A DNA stretch of 36,224 nt from Candidatus Colivicinus equi (GTDB lineage: Bacteria; Bacillota_I; Bacilli_A; Erysipelotrichales; Erysipelotrichaceae): contig JAGHUL010000056.1 of NCBI GenBank assembly GCA_018064825.1, forward strand, positions 1 through 36,224, written 5' to 3'. Positions within the stretch are counted from its first letter, which is position 1; each line of letters starts with the position of its first letter. The notes beneath the pieces are model-generated. The model was not told the origin of the DNA, did not search any database, and worked only from the letters and a program-made list of their open reading frames with translations. Below, piece by piece: positions 15,183 through 24,315 of the stretch. The translations under genes and the position numbers were made by a program.

Positions 15183-16541
15183 CTAGATAAGATTTGGATC
15201 TTCTTCCTCAAGATGATCGCCATCTAGATAATACTTAGTATCTTCAACCATCTCTTTTCTTAGCCACAATACTGCCAACATATTAGGAAGAACCATCGCA
15301 GCATTCAAAATATCCGCAATAGTCCAAATAACACCTTCAGTTAAAATAGTACCTACGAAAATAACAACAATCCACAATGCTTGATAAACAGGTAGAGATT
15401 TATGGCCAAAGATATAACGACAACAATTTCTACCATAATAATTCCAACCAAGAATCGTTGAATAAGCAAAAGTTAAAATACCAAATACCAATAGTTCGCT
15501 ACCAAAAGGTATTTGTGAGAAACATGTTGTACATAATGTAGCACCAGAAATACCAATAGCAGAAATGTTTGGATTACCAACAACGCTCGAAACAATAACT
15601 AAGCCAGTCATTAAACAAACAACTACAGTGTCCCAGAAAACGCCTGTAGAGCCAATTAGAGCTGGTTTAACAGCGTTTTTAGCTACTGAAGCAGCTGTAG
15701 CTTGAGGAGCACTTCCCATGCCTGCTTCGTTAGAAAATAAGCCTCTAGCGATACCGTATCTTGCGGCAATAATAATAGTGCTTCCAACAAATCCACCAAC
15801 TGCTGCTTTAGTTTCAAAAGCACTAGACAAGATAAGCATTATTGTCTCTGGAAGATATTTGCCATTGATAAATAGAATCGCAACGCAACCAACAATATAG
15901 ACAATAGACATTACTGGAACTAGTTTAGAACATACATTAGCGATTGAATTTAATCCACCAAAAATTACTAATGCTGTCAAAATACATAAGATAATACCAA
16001 CTAAATATTTGTTGACACCGAAAGTACCATTCATGACATCAACAATCGCAGCAGCTTGTGTAGAACAACCAATGCCAAATGCACCCAAAGCACATAAAGC
16101 TGCAAATACTTTAGCCAAGATAGGTTTTCTTAAATATTCAAAAGCTGTCATAGCACCACCAGTATAAACGCCATTAGAATGTTTACGACGATGCTTAACT
16201 GCAATATAAGATTCAGCATATTTAGTAGCAATGCCAAAAATGCCACCAATCCAAGTCCAAAATACAGCACCAGGTCCACCCATTACGATAGCTGTACCGA
16301 CGCCGACGATATTGCCAGTACCAATCGTTGAGCTTAGTGCTGTCATTAAAGAACCAAATACTGAAACATCACCCTTATCACTACTATCTTTTTGTAAAGA
16401 TAGTTTAATGCCTTTACCGATATGCTTCTGCATAAAACCGGTCTTGTATGTGTAGTATAAATGAGAGCCAAGCAAAAAGATGATCATTGCAGGACCCCAC
16501 ATAATATTGCCATCAATATAGTTTAATATTTCCGCAAACAT
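15183..16541 (-). CDS. Alanine/glycine:sodium symporter (AGCS family)
   Basis: The 452-residue polytopic protein carries AGCS-family signatures STIGTGNIVGVG (70-81), GGPGAVFWTWIGGIFGIATKYAE, and NEAGMGSAPQAT. These carriers bring in alanine or glycine with Na+ (AlsT, DagA, GlyP). The C-terminal tail is hydrophilic and acidic (DGDHLEEEDPN). The ATG shares one base with the stop of the LUD-domain gene (TAATG), so the two are translationally coupled and probably functionally linked. Confidence 0.93.
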   Translation of the reverse strand: MFAEILNYIDGNIMWGPAMIIFLLGSHLYYTYKTGFMQKHIGKGIKLSLQKDSSDKGDVSVFGSLMTALSSTIGTGNIVGVGTAIVMGGPGAVFWTWIGGIFGIATKYAESYIAVKHRRKHSNGVYTGGAMTAFEYLRKPILAKVFAALCALGAFGIGCSTQAAAIVDVMNGTFGVNKYLVGIILCILTALVIFGGLNSIANVCSKLVPVMSIVYIVGCVAILFINGKYLPETIMLILSSAFETKAAVGGFVGSTIIIAARYGIARGLFSNEAGMGSAPQATAASVAKNAVKPALIGSTGVFWDTVVVCLMTGLVIVSSVVGNPNISAIGISGATLCTTCFSQIPFGSELLVFGILTFAYSTILGWNYYGRNCCRYIFGHKSLPVYQALWIVVIFVGTILTEGVIWTIADILNAAMVLPNMLAVLWLRKEMVEDTKYYLDGDHLEEEDPNLI

Positions 16542-17122
16542 TAGTAACCCAACTCTTCTTTAACGATGATTATTTTATAATCCTGGCCCTTTGGTTTTTC
16601 CCAAAGAACTGTTAAGCCGCGACATATTCTTTCTGGTGACTTACAATTCATGCATTTGCCAGTCTTAACACAAGGCGTGTTCTTTTTAAGTCTAATAGCA
16701 TTTTTAACGGCAGCAATATTTCTTGCCCTATCAAGTGCTAGTTCATAATTTTCTGCAATCTTGTTTATACCAAAAATCAAATAAACTTTCTTGTGACCAT
16801 AAAGGATTGAAGCAACTCTATTTCCTGTTCCATCAATATTGATGATTTCGCCATCCATAGAAATGCCATTAACTGAACTTAGATATACATCAGCGCTATT
16901 TGCTTTCGCAATTTCTGCTTTTTCCCAGTGCCAATATACATCGTTGTTCTTCGCTAACTCTTCATATAAATTAAGTTCTTGTACAGTCACGGAACCACCG
17001 ATACCAACGCTAGTATTATTAATATTTGCGCATAAATACTTCGCGGCATCTTCTTTACAATCAAAAACATTTACTGCATAACCTAAATCTTTTAAGTTGC
17101 TTGCTAATAATTCAACGTTCAT
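16541..17122 (-). CDS. LUD-domain protein (LutC/YkgG-like)
   Basis: The 193 residues start MNVELLASNLKDLGYAVNVF; AGAGGT nine bases before this ATG makes it a better start than the ATG ten codons upstream, which would overlap ruvB. GIGGSVTVQELNLYEEL and ADVYLSSVNGISMDGEIINIDGTGNR are typical of the LUD domain found in lactate-utilisation proteins. A Cys cluster near the C-terminus (CVKTGKCMNCKSPERIC) could bind metal. No lutA or lutB is nearby, so a role in lactate oxidation is not shown. It lies 11 bases after ruvB and is coupled to the alanine symporter. Confidence 0.82.
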   Translation of the reverse strand: MNVELLASNLKDLGYAVNVFDCKEDAAKYLCANINNTSVGIGGSVTVQELNLYEELAKNNDVYWHWEKAEIAKANSADVYLSSVNGISMDGEIINIDGTGNRVASILYGHKKVYLIFGINKIAENYELALDRARNIAAVKNAIRLKKNTPCVKTGKCMNCKSPERICRGLTVLWEKPKGQDYKIIIVKEELGY

Positions 17123-17132
17123 TTTATTACCT

Positions 17133-18137
17133 CTAAAACAAAGGATGTTCACTGTCTATTTGAAGATGTTCATATGCCTTTGGTGTAACTGTTCTTCCTC
17201 TAGCTGTACGATTTATGAAACCTATTTGTAATAAATATGGTTCATAAACATCTTCTAACGTAATAGCTTCTTCACCTATTGCACTTGCAATAGATTCAAC
17301 ACCAACTGGGCCACCATTGAACCTTTCAATGATACCCTTCAAATATCTAATATCTACATCATCTAAACCTAAAGAATCAACTTTTAGTTTAGTTAATGCT
17401 TCTTTCGCAATGTTCACATCAATAACACCATCATTTTTAACTTGCGCAAAATCTCTTACTCTTCTAAACAAACGATTTGCGATTCTTGGTGTACCTCTAG
17501 AACGTCTCGCAATCTCTAATACTGCTTCTTCATCTATTGATGAATTAAAGACTTTAGCAGTACGTGTAACAATCTGACATAATTCGTTTTCAGTATAATA
17601 ATTTAATTTTGATGTGATACCGAAACGATCTCTTAGTGGTGAACTAATTGATCCTGCCCTAGTCGTTGCGCCAACTAGTGTAAATGGTGGAAGGTCTAAT
17701 CTGATTGATTTAGCACCTTCCTCTTTGCCTACAACAATATCGATATAAAAATCTTCCATTGCAGGATAAAGTACTTCTTCAACTTGCTTAGGCAAGCGAT
17801 GGATTTCATCAATAAACAAAACATCACCTGGTTGCAAAGATGATAAGATAGCAGCTAAATCGCCACTTCTTTCAATGCTTGGACCAGAAGTTGTTTTGAT
17901 ATTAGTGCCCATTTCGTTAGCTAAAATATAAGCCATTGTTGTTTTACCTAGTCCTGGAGGACCATACAACAAAACATGGTCTAAAGATTCACCTCTCATC
18001 TTAGCGGCCTTAATAAAAACCTCCAAGTTTTCCTTCAAATCTTCTTGACCAACATATTCACTTAATGTTTGGGGACGAAGAGATGCTTCGTCATCTTCAT
18101 TTTCTTGCTTTACTGCGGATAATAATTCTTCTGCCAT
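17133..18137 (-). CDS. ruvB: Holliday junction branch-migration ATPase RuvB
   Basis: AAA+ motor that, with RuvA, drives branch migration of Holliday junctions. The 334 residues show [18 protein letters not shown] near the start, Walker [10 protein letters not shown], Walker B FIDEIHR, sensor 1 GATTRAG, the arginine-finger region RDRFG, and the C-terminal winged helix ending [10 protein letters not shown]. An AGGT site precedes the ATG. It begins six bases after ruvA. Confidence 0.98.
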   Translation of the reverse strand: MAEELLSAVKQENEDDEASLRPQTLSEYVGQEDLKENLEVFIKAAKMRGESLDHVLLYGPPGLGKTTMAYILANEMGTNIKTTSGPSIERSGDLAAILSSLQPGDVLFIDEIHRLPKQVEEVLYPAMEDFYIDIVVGKEEGAKSIRLDLPPFTLVGATTRAGSISSPLRDRFGITSKLNYYTENELCQIVTRTAKVFNSSIDEEAVLEIARRSRGTPRIANRLFRRVRDFAQVKNDGVIDVNIAKEALTKLKVDSLGLDDVDIRYLKGIIERFNGGPVGVESIASAIGEEAITLEDVYEPYLLQIGFINRTARGRTVTPKAYEHLQIDSEHPLF

Positions 18138-18143
18138 AATTAC

Positions 18144-18704
18144 CTACTTCTTTATGAACAATGTTAAAGCTTTTTTAATAAGCTCATCAGTTGAACCTTT
18201 TTCGTTCTCTAATTTCTTTAATATCGGTTTAATTTCTGAAGGACGATAACCAAGTGCTTTTAAAGCATCGACAACATCATCAAACCTTGAATCAATTTGT
18301 TTGTCTTCTTGTTCAACAAGCTTTCCCTTTAAATCAAGGATAATTTGTGAAGCTGTCTTATTACCAATGCCAGGCATCGATTTCATAAATGCTAAATCTT
18401 GATTTTCAATTGCATTAATAATCGAATCAACACTTGCACTAGCTAAAATACCCGAAGCAATTCTTGGACCTAATCCTTTAACTGAAATTAATTTAATGAA
18501 TAGATCATATTCTTGTAATGATAAGAAACCAAATAAACTGATTTCATCTTCTCTAACATTTTGGTAAGTATAAATCGTAACTTCTTTGCCTAATGAAAGA
18601 GCCTCTGGATGATAAAAATTAATGCGGTAGCCGACACCGTTAACATCAATCAAACAGTAATCCAAAGAATATGCGTGAACTATTCCTCTTACAAATCCAA
18701 TCAT
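18144..18704 (-). CDS. ruvA: Holliday junction-binding protein RuvA
   Basis: Tetrameric Holliday-junction recognition subunit. The preferred start MIGFVRGIVHAYS gives 186 residues; an ATG five codons upstream is less likely. An OB domain (1-62) is followed by helix-hairpin-helix motifs VKGLGPRIASGIL and MPGIGNKTASQIILDLK, then an acidic linker and the RuvB-binding domain III (residues about 138-186). There is no Shine-Dalgarno; TATACT lies six bases before the ATG. Confidence 0.95.
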   Translation of the reverse strand: MIGFVRGIVHAYSLDYCLIDVNGVGYRINFYHPEALSLGKEVTIYTYQNVREDEISLFGFLSLQEYDLFIKLISVKGLGPRIASGILASASVDSIINAIENQDLAFMKSMPGIGNKTASQIILDLKGKLVEQEDKQIDSRFDDVVDALKALGYRPSEIKPILKKLENEKGSTDELIKKALTLFIKK

Positions 18705-18710
18705 AATTAA

Positions 18711-18716
18711 AGTATA
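18711..18716 (-). promoter_or_regulatory. -10 box TATACT six bases before the ruvA ATG
   Basis: TATACT (18716-18711), TTAATT, then the MIGFVRG ATG. It follows the terminator of the upstream operon, so ruvAB needs its own promoter here. The -35 region is weak. Confidence 0.4.
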
Positions 18717-18720
18717 CATT

Positions 18721-18748
18721 AAAAAAGGGCCTAAGATATAGACCCCTT
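18721..18748 (-). terminator. Terminator after the double-glycine peptide gene
   Basis: On the minus strand, stem AAGGG/CCCTT with an inner CTA/TAG pairing and a small internal loop is followed by TTTTTT. It ends the ABC importer-peptide unit, nine bases after the peptide stop codon. Confidence 0.7.
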
Positions 18749-18756
18749 AAATAAGT

Positions 18757-18951
18757 TTATTGATCATCCTTATTTCTGCATGCGCCACAATTATCGAAAC
18801 GACGCTCAAACGATCTAAATGGACAACCTCTGCTATTATCAAAATCTGGACATTCTTCGTCTACCGGAACCCATGTACCCCATGGTTTCCCTCCACCTTC
18901 AATAGTATCCAGTTCTTTTTCTTCAAGCACATTTTCTTTATTATCTTTCAT
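18757..18951 (-). CDS. Short double-glycine-leader peptide with four cysteines
   Basis: The 64-residue product has an acidic leader MKDNKENVLEEKELDTIEGG that ends in Gly-Gly, like the leaders of class II bacteriocins and other peptides exported by C39-peptidase transporters. Cleavage after Gly20 would release a 44-residue core beginning GKPWGTWVP with cysteines at 34, 43, 55 and 58, the last pair as CGAC. A good site, TTAGGAGC, lies just before the ATG, so translation is likely. It follows the ABC permease gene by 41 bases with no promoter or terminator seen between. No peptidase transporter, immunity gene or modifying enzyme is in the window. The class and function are unknown. Confidence 0.72.
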   Translation of the reverse strand: MKDNKENVLEEKELDTIEGGGKPWGTWVPVDEECPDFDNSRGCPFRSFERRFDNCGACRNKDDQ

Positions 18952-18992
18952 AAAGCTCCTAATATACTCCTATTACGAATATTTAACTATTT

Positions 18993-20642
18993 TTAGAAGG
19001 AAATTTCTTTGTTTCCAGTAACCTTCATATAAACAATTAACGAAATGATTGTTGCGACAGTCAAGATAGTTGCATATGCTGCTGCGATACCATAGTTTCC
19101 ACGAGAAACATAAGTGTAAGTCGCAAGAGTCAACGTTATTGTATTTAAGTTATACAAGATAACAGCTGTTGATAATTCGGTGATGATTGTTACCCAAGAC
19201 ATAATCGCACCAGACAAGATACCATTAGCCATCATTGGAACTGTAATCTTAAAGAAAGCTTTAAGTTTAGAAGAACCAAGTGAGATAGCAGCCTCTTCAA
19301 TAGACATTGGAATCTGTTGTAAAGTTGCTGTAGAAGATCTAATAGTATATGGAATACGTCTAATAACTAGAGCAATTATCATAATTGTCGCTGTACCAGC
19401 TAATACTAATGGCTTCTTATTGAACGCCATAACTAAGGCGATACCTACAACTGAACCTGGGATGATATATGGAATCATTGATAAAGTATCAATTACTCTA
19501 TTAACTGTATTATTTCTTCTAACAACTAGATAAGAAATCAAAACAGCTAAAGCGATAACGATAATTAATGCGAAACCACCAATCAAGAATGTGTTAGGAA
19601 TAGCTTTCGTTAAATGAGTAAATGCGTATTTGTAAGAATCTAATGAGTAGCCATCTAAGAAGATCTTTCCTGAAGTCTTCAAGAATGATGTATAAATTAC
19701 ATAAACTTGAGGTAAGAAAGCAAGTGCTACAACAAACCAACAATAGAAATTAATCAAGACAGCTTTAATTCCGTGTGGTTTCTTTCTTTCAATTGAATGT
19801 AAAGCATTCATTGTGAAAGTGAATTTGCCATTAATGTATCTTTGAATAAGGAATATTATTGCAGTGATAATAATAGCAATGATAGAAATAGCAGCACCAA
19901 AGTTATGATTACTACCAGTTTCCGCAAAGTATGAGTTATAGATAACTACTGGGAATGTTTGGTAACCTTCGCCAATCAATAATGGGGTACCGAAGTCAGC
20001 GAATGCTCTCATAAATACCATCAATGTTGCTGCAATAATTGTAGGCATACATAGAGGAATTACTATCTTGAAGAAACGCTTAGCTCCTGAACAACCCATG
20101 TTTTCTGAAGCTTCTAGTAAAGAATTATCGATATTCTTTAAAGCACCAGAAACATATAAGAATACAAGTGGGAATAATTGCAAAGCCAATACTAGCAAGA
20201 TGCCGTTAAAGCCATAAATTGATGGAACTCTAACTGGTAAGATACTCTCGATAAACTTTGTAACGATACCACTTCTACCTAATAACATGATCCATGAATA
20301 AGCACCGATAAATGGAGCAGACATAGAACATAGAATAATGATTACTTGTAATATGGTTTTCCCTTTAACTTCATACATTTGGTAGAAATAAGCTAATGGG
20401 ATACCAATAACTAATGTAAGTGCAGTTGCACAAACAGAAACTTTAATTGAATTGAAAATTGATTCAATGTAATATTTTTGACTAAAGAATTTTTGGAAAG
20501 CAGCTAAAGTAAACTCGCCATCCGCAAAGAAGGCACTGATTAATAGTTTAACTAATGGATATAGTAAGAACAAACCGTATGCAAGTAGTACGGATATGGA
20601 TACTATTTTCCAAATGTCGATATTTTTCTTGGTTTTATCCAT
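18993..20642 (-). CDS. ABC importer permease, two fused permease domains (FbpB type)
   Basis: The 549-residue protein has about twelve membrane helices in two halves. Each half has an EAA loop for the ATPase: EASENMGCSGAKRFFKIVIP around 174-193 and IEEAAISLGSSKLKAFFKIT around 463-482. Fused double permeases of this kind occur in importers of ferric iron, 2-aminoethylphosphonate and related solutes. It starts three bases after the ATPase gene; AAGAGGC lies upstream of the ATG. Confidence 0.9.
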   Translation of the reverse strand: MDKTKKNIDIWKIVSISVLLAYGLFLLYPLVKLLISAFFADGEFTLAAFQKFFSQKYYIESIFNSIKVSVCATALTLVIGIPLAYFYQMYEVKGKTILQVIIILCSMSAPFIGAYSWIMLLGRSGIVTKFIESILPVRVPSIYGFNGILLVLALQLFPLVFLYVSGALKNIDNSLLEASENMGCSGAKRFFKIVIPLCMPTIIAATLMVFMRAFADFGTPLLIGEGYQTFPVVIYNSYFAETGSNHNFGAAISIIAIIITAIIFLIQRYINGKFTFTMNALHSIERKKPHGIKAVLINFYCWFVVALAFLPQVYVIYTSFLKTSGKIFLDGYSLDSYKYAFTHLTKAIPNTFLIGGFALIIVIALAVLISYLVVRRNNTVNRVIDTLSMIPYIIPGSVVGIALVMAFNKKPLVLAGTATIMIIALVIRRIPYTIRSSTATLQQIPMSIEEAAISLGSSKLKAFFKITVPMMANGILSGAIMSWVTIITELSTAVILYNLNTITLTLATYTYVSRGNYGIAAAYATILTVATIISLIVYMKVTGNKEISF

Positions 20643-20645
20643 CTT

Positions 20646-21776
20646 TTACTTTGCCTCTTTTTTATAAATATCTAAATCGTTAATTACGCCTTCCACTAAA
20701 TTGTAACTACCAGTTTCATCAAAAATATTAATCTTTTCTTTCTTAACTCCTAGAGTTATTTCTGTTCCTTTTGGAATGATAGAATCGATTAGTGATTCTT
20801 GAACGATTTCAGCTTTTTCGCCATCTTCAAAATGAACGAAGTAATGTGTATTTAAGCCTAGGAATACAGCATCATCAATTGTTGCTTTAATTCCTTCTTC
20901 GCCATTAGTATTAACCACTAATTCTTCAGGTCTAATACTAGCCTTAACTTTTCTATTCTTGATTTCTTCTTTTCTGATTGTATCTAACTTAATTTCATAG
21001 TTACCAGGAAGTTTCAAGAAAGCTTCACCACTTCTTTCAACAAGTTCTGCGTCAATAACATTTGTATGTCCAATGAATGTAGCTACAAATAAGTTTGCAG
21101 GACGTTGATAAAGAATCTTAGGAGTACCAATTTGTTGAATATCGCCAGCGTTCATAACCGCAATACGATCAGAAACAGCCATAGCTTCTTCTTGGTCATG
21201 AGTAACGTAAACAGTAGTAATACCAACACTATTTTGGATTTCTTTAATTACTGTACGCATTTCAACACGAAGTTTTGCATCCAAATTACTTAATGGTTCA
21301 TCCATTAGAAGAACATCTGGAGTAATCGCCAACGCACGCGCTAAAGCAACACGTTGTTGTTGACCACCTGATAATCTTTCAGGCATACGATCGCGATATT
21401 CATCAATCTTCATTAATTTTAAGAATTTGTCTGTCTTAGATGCGATTTCTTCTTTTGGAAGCTTACGGTTCTTTAAACCAAAGGCAACGTTATTCTCAAC
21501 CGTCATATTTGGGAATATAGCATAGTTTTGGAAAACCATACCTATATTACGCTTAGCTGGATCTGCATCATTAATTCTTGTATTGCCGAAATAAAAATCT
21601 CCACCCTCGATAGAGTTAAAACCAGCAATCATACGTAATAAAGTTGTCTTACCACATCCAGATGGACCAAGAAGGGTGAAGAACTCACCCTCCTTGATAT
21701 CTAGTGATAAGTCAGAAATTATTGTTTTATCGCCATATTTTTTTACAGCGTCTACGATTTTAATATTTACACTCAT
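20646..21776 (-). CDS. ABC importer ATP-binding protein (PotA/FbpC type)
   Basis: The 376 residues contain Walker A GPSGCGKTT (38-46), Q-loop VFQNYAIFP, signature LSGGQQQRVALARAL, Walker B LLMDEPLSNLDA, and the switch His in VTHDQEEAM. A C-terminal TOBE-like regulatory region follows from about 240. It energises the fused permease and binding protein encoded on either side. GAGG precedes the ATG. Confidence 0.93.
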   Translation of the reverse strand: MSVNIKIVDAVKKYGDKTIISDLSLDIKEGEFFTLLGPSGCGKTTLLRMIAGFNSIEGGDFYFGNTRINDADPAKRNIGMVFQNYAIFPNMTVENNVAFGLKNRKLPKEEIASKTDKFLKLMKIDEYRDRMPERLSGGQQQRVALARALAITPDVLLMDEPLSNLDAKLRVEMRTVIKEIQNSVGITTVYVTHDQEEAMAVSDRIAVMNAGDIQQIGTPKILYQRPANLFVATFIGHTNVIDAELVERSGEAFLKLPGNYEIKLDTIRKEEIKNRKVKASIRPEELVVNTNGEEGIKATIDDAVFLGLNTHYFVHFEDGEKAEIVQESLIDSIIPKGTEITLGVKKEKINIFDETGSYNLVEGVINDLDIYKKEAK

Positions 21777-21817
21777 ATTTCTAACCTCACTTAATTTAAA
21801 TTGTTGTTTTGCTACTA

Positions 21818-22888
21818 TTATTGAGCAGCTGTGAACATTTCAGTCCACTTTTCTTGCCATTCAGCTTTCTTTTCGCCACAAAGAGCCATATCTTCGTAAG
21901 CAACATTGATCTCTGAGAATGGTTTCATTTCTTTAGCTGTGTTTTGGATAGCTGGATTAACTGGACGAGCAGTAGTCTTAGCGATTTCAGCTTGACCTTC
22001 GTCAGAAATTAACCAGTTAAGGAATAATTTAGCATTGTCCATATTTGGAGCGTTCTTGATAATACCAGCACCAGCAGGTAGCCATACAGCACCTTCAGAT
22101 GGATATACTAATACAACGTTATCAGCACCATCAACTAGTAAGCTTACGCATGGATCTTCATAAGAAACACCAACAACGTATTCGCCTTCTACAACACCCT
22201 TATAGATAGCAGAAGAAGAAGATAGTTGAACACCGTTTAAGTTGTCAATGAACTTGCCAACCCATTCCCAAGCAGCATCATCATAAGGTGCATTGCCTTT
22301 AACTAATAGCATATTAGTTAATTCAGCCCAAGCACTTGAAGAGTTAGCTGGGTCGCCCATAGCGATGTGACCCTTTAGTTCAGGTTGTAATAAATCTTCA
22401 TAAGAATCAAATTCATTAATGTCTAGACCTAATTTTTCATATTCTTCAACATTAACTAATAGAGCTGCAGAACCATCTAAGCAATAGTGAGTTGCAACAC
22501 CATTTGTATTTTGATAAGCTTCTGGAAGTTTATCATCGCCTTCAGCAGTGAATTGCTCGAAGAAATCAGCTTTGTTTAGAGCATTAGCGTAGTTTAAACC
22601 ACCATATAGAACGTCGCCTTGAGGATTATCCTTTTCAGCTTCAATTCTTTCTAGACACTCACCTGTACCAGCACTTACTACTTCAACATTAACGCCGTAT
22701 TTTTCAGCGAATACATCAGTAGCTGCGATTAGAGCATCAGAGTTAGGTGAATAGATAACTAAATTTCCACCACCTACTGTAGTTTCTTCAGTAGTTTCGT
22801 CAGTTGTTTCTGGAGTTTCGTTACCACCACAAGCAACTAGGCAAAGAGCTAATAAAGCAACCATCATTAGTTTTAAAAACTTTTTCAT
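21818..22888 (-). CDS. ABC importer substrate-binding lipoprotein
   Basis: The 356-residue protein begins MKKFLKLMMVALLALCLVAC with lipobox LVAC (Cys20), followed by a Thr/Glu-rich linker. The mature part looks like a family 1 binding protein: NLVIYSPNSDALIAA, GDVLYGGLN, and FDSYEDLLQPELKGHIAMGDP. GDVLYGG and ELKGHIAMGDP are common in binding proteins for iron and 2-aminoethylphosphonate, but the ligand cannot be decided from the sequence. First gene of the operon, with TAGGAGGC before the ATG, and controlled from a promoter overlapping a cre box. Confidence 0.9.
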   Translation of the reverse strand: MKKFLKLMMVALLALCLVACGGNETPETTDETTEETTVGGGNLVIYSPNSDALIAATDVFAEKYGVNVEVVSAGTGECLERIEAEKDNPQGDVLYGGLNYANALNKADFFEQFTAEGDDKLPEAYQNTNGVATHYCLDGSAALLVNVEEYEKLGLDINEFDSYEDLLQPELKGHIAMGDPANSSSAWAELTNMLLVKGNAPYDDAAWEWVGKFIDNLNGVQLSSSSAIYKGVVEGEYVVGVSYEDPCVSLLVDGADNVVLVYPSEGAVWLPAGAGIIKNAPNMDNAKLFLNWLISDEGQAEIAKTTARPVNPAIQNTAKEMKPFSEINVAYEDMALCGEKKAEWQEKWTEMFTAAQ

Positions 22889-22923
22889 TTTTGCCTCCTA
22901 GGGATTAAAAACCCTGTATATCA

Positions 22924-22951
22924 ATTATAACAAAAGTGAGAGCGTTTACAA
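22924..22951 (-). promoter_or_regulatory. Promoter of the ABC importer operon overlapped by a CcpA cre box
   Basis: -35 TTGTAA (22951-22946), 16-base spacer, -10 TATAAT (22929-22924). The minus-strand sequence TTGTAAACGCTCTCA (22951-22937) fits the CcpA cre consensus WTGNAANCGNWNNCW at every fixed position and covers the -35 and spacer, the geometry for repression. A short hairpin (AGGG/CCCT, 22901-22916) lies in the leader just upstream of the ribosome-binding site. Confidence 0.7.
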
Positions 22952-23002
22952 AACTCTACCAAGGTAAACCTCGTTCACAAAACATTCTAAGGAAAAATAA
23001 AA

Positions 23003-23027
23003 AAGATGAGTTAATCAAACTCATCTT
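23003..23027 (-). terminator. Terminator after obgE
   Basis: Stem AAGATGAGT/ACTCATCTT with a seven-base loop spans the obgE stop codon and is followed on the minus strand by a T-rich tract. Confidence 0.8.
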
Positions 23028-24297
23028 CACCATCCATAAACTCAAAACTATAATCCCTAATGAATACTAGATCACCATTCTTGCAACCTTTTTGCCTTAA
23101 AGCGTCATCTAGTTTCATCTTCGATAAAGTCCTAGAGAATTTATATACACTATCATCATCTTTGAAGTTAGTGTTAATGAACAATCTCTCAATACGTTCA
23201 GATTCAACACGCCATACACCATTTCCTTCATCGAAGATTGTGAACTCTTCAGGTTTTTCATATGTGTAAACAACATTATCGTTGCTCTTATCTACATCAT
23301 ATAGAGGGAAGTATGGAATATTAGCCAACATATCTTTAGCTTTATATAGTACAGGTTTTAAACCTTCATTGATTATCGTTGTTGTTTCAAACACTTCGAC
23401 ATCAGGATATTTTTCTTTAAATTTAGTTAAGTTAGCCTTATCCTCATCTAAGTCCATTTTATTCGCGATAACAATCTGTGGGCGTTTCTCTAAATTGCCA
23501 GGATACTTCTTTAATTCATCATTGATGATTTCGTAATCCTTAACCGGATCTTCTCTACCCATATCTAAGACGTGGATTATCAAACGACATCTCTCAATAT
23601 GTTTTAAGAATTCGTGGCCTAAGCCCTTACCTTCGCTAGCACCTTCAATAAGGCCTGGCAAATCAGCCATGACAAATGAAGAATCTCCAACTTTAACCAT
23701 GCCAAGTTGAGGCTTTAAGGTTGTGAATGGATAATCTGCTATCTCAGGTTTTGCATTAGAAACTACAGATAATAGTGTTGACTTACCTACTGATGGAAAA
23801 CCAACTAAACCTACATCGGCTAATAATTTTAATTCCACAAGAACTTCTTTATCTTCACCTGGCGTACCTAAAGTCGCATGTTCAGGCGCATTGTTTCGCG
23901 AAGATTTAAAGTGGAAGTTACCCTTACCGCCTTTACCACCTTGGCAAATAACTTCTTGGGCATCAATAGTATTTAAATCCGCAATTATCTCATCATTGCT
24001 TAAATCCTTAACAACGGTACCCAAAGGAACTTTAACGATGATGTCTTTGGCATCGGCACCATACATATTGTTGCCTTTACCATTTTCACCAGATTCAGCT
24101 CTAATCATCTTTGAGAAACGTAAATCTAATAAAGTAGATTTATTAGTATCTACTTTAAAGATGATAGAACCACCATCACCACCATCACCACCACTAGGTC
24201 CACCTAATGGATTATATTTTTCATGCTTAAAAGCGACGATACCATCGCCACCATTACCAGCTTTAAGTTTAATCGTAACCTTATCAATAAATTGCAT
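23011..24297 (-). CDS. obgE: Obg-family GTPase
   Basis: Essential GTPase acting in late 50S ribosome assembly and stress control. The 428 residues have the glycine-rich Obg domain (1-158, with GGPSGGDGGDGGS and GGKGGKGN), the G domain with GFPSVGKST (P-loop), DLPGLIEGA (switch II) and NKMD, and the C-terminal OCT domain (EEFTIFDEGNGVWRVES). GAGG precedes the ATG. The usual rplU-prp-rpmA-obg order is kept. Confidence 0.97.
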   Translation of the reverse strand: MQFIDKVTIKLKAGNGGDGIVAFKHEKYNPLGGPSGGDGGDGGSIIFKVDTNKSTLLDLRFSKMIRAESGENGKGNNMYGADAKDIIVKVPLGTVVKDLSNDEIIADLNTIDAQEVICQGGKGGKGNFHFKSSRNNAPEHATLGTPGEDKEVLVELKLLADVGLVGFPSVGKSTLLSVVSNAKPEIADYPFTTLKPQLGMVKVGDSSFVMADLPGLIEGASEGKGLGHEFLKHIERCRLIIHVLDMGREDPVKDYEIINDELKKYPGNLEKRPQIVIANKMDLDEDKANLTKFKEKYPDVEVFETTTIINEGLKPVLYKAKDMLANIPYFPLYDVDKSNDNVVYTYEKPEEFTIFDEGNGVWRVESERIERLFINTNFKDDDSVYKFSRTLSKMKLDDALRQKGCKNGDLVFIRDYSFEFMDGEDEFD

Positions 24298-24315
24298 AAA
24301 TAAACCTCAAAAATA

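Noticed and set aside
18760-18996. Plus-strand ORF opposite the double-glycine peptide
   Set aside because: The minus frame has a strong ribosome-binding site, a leader-like N-terminus and a terminator; the plus frame has none of these.
18993-22888. Firm assignment of the importer to ferric iron (FbpABC)
   Set aside because: The family fits several substrates and the cre box argues for carbon control, so no substrate or gene names were given.
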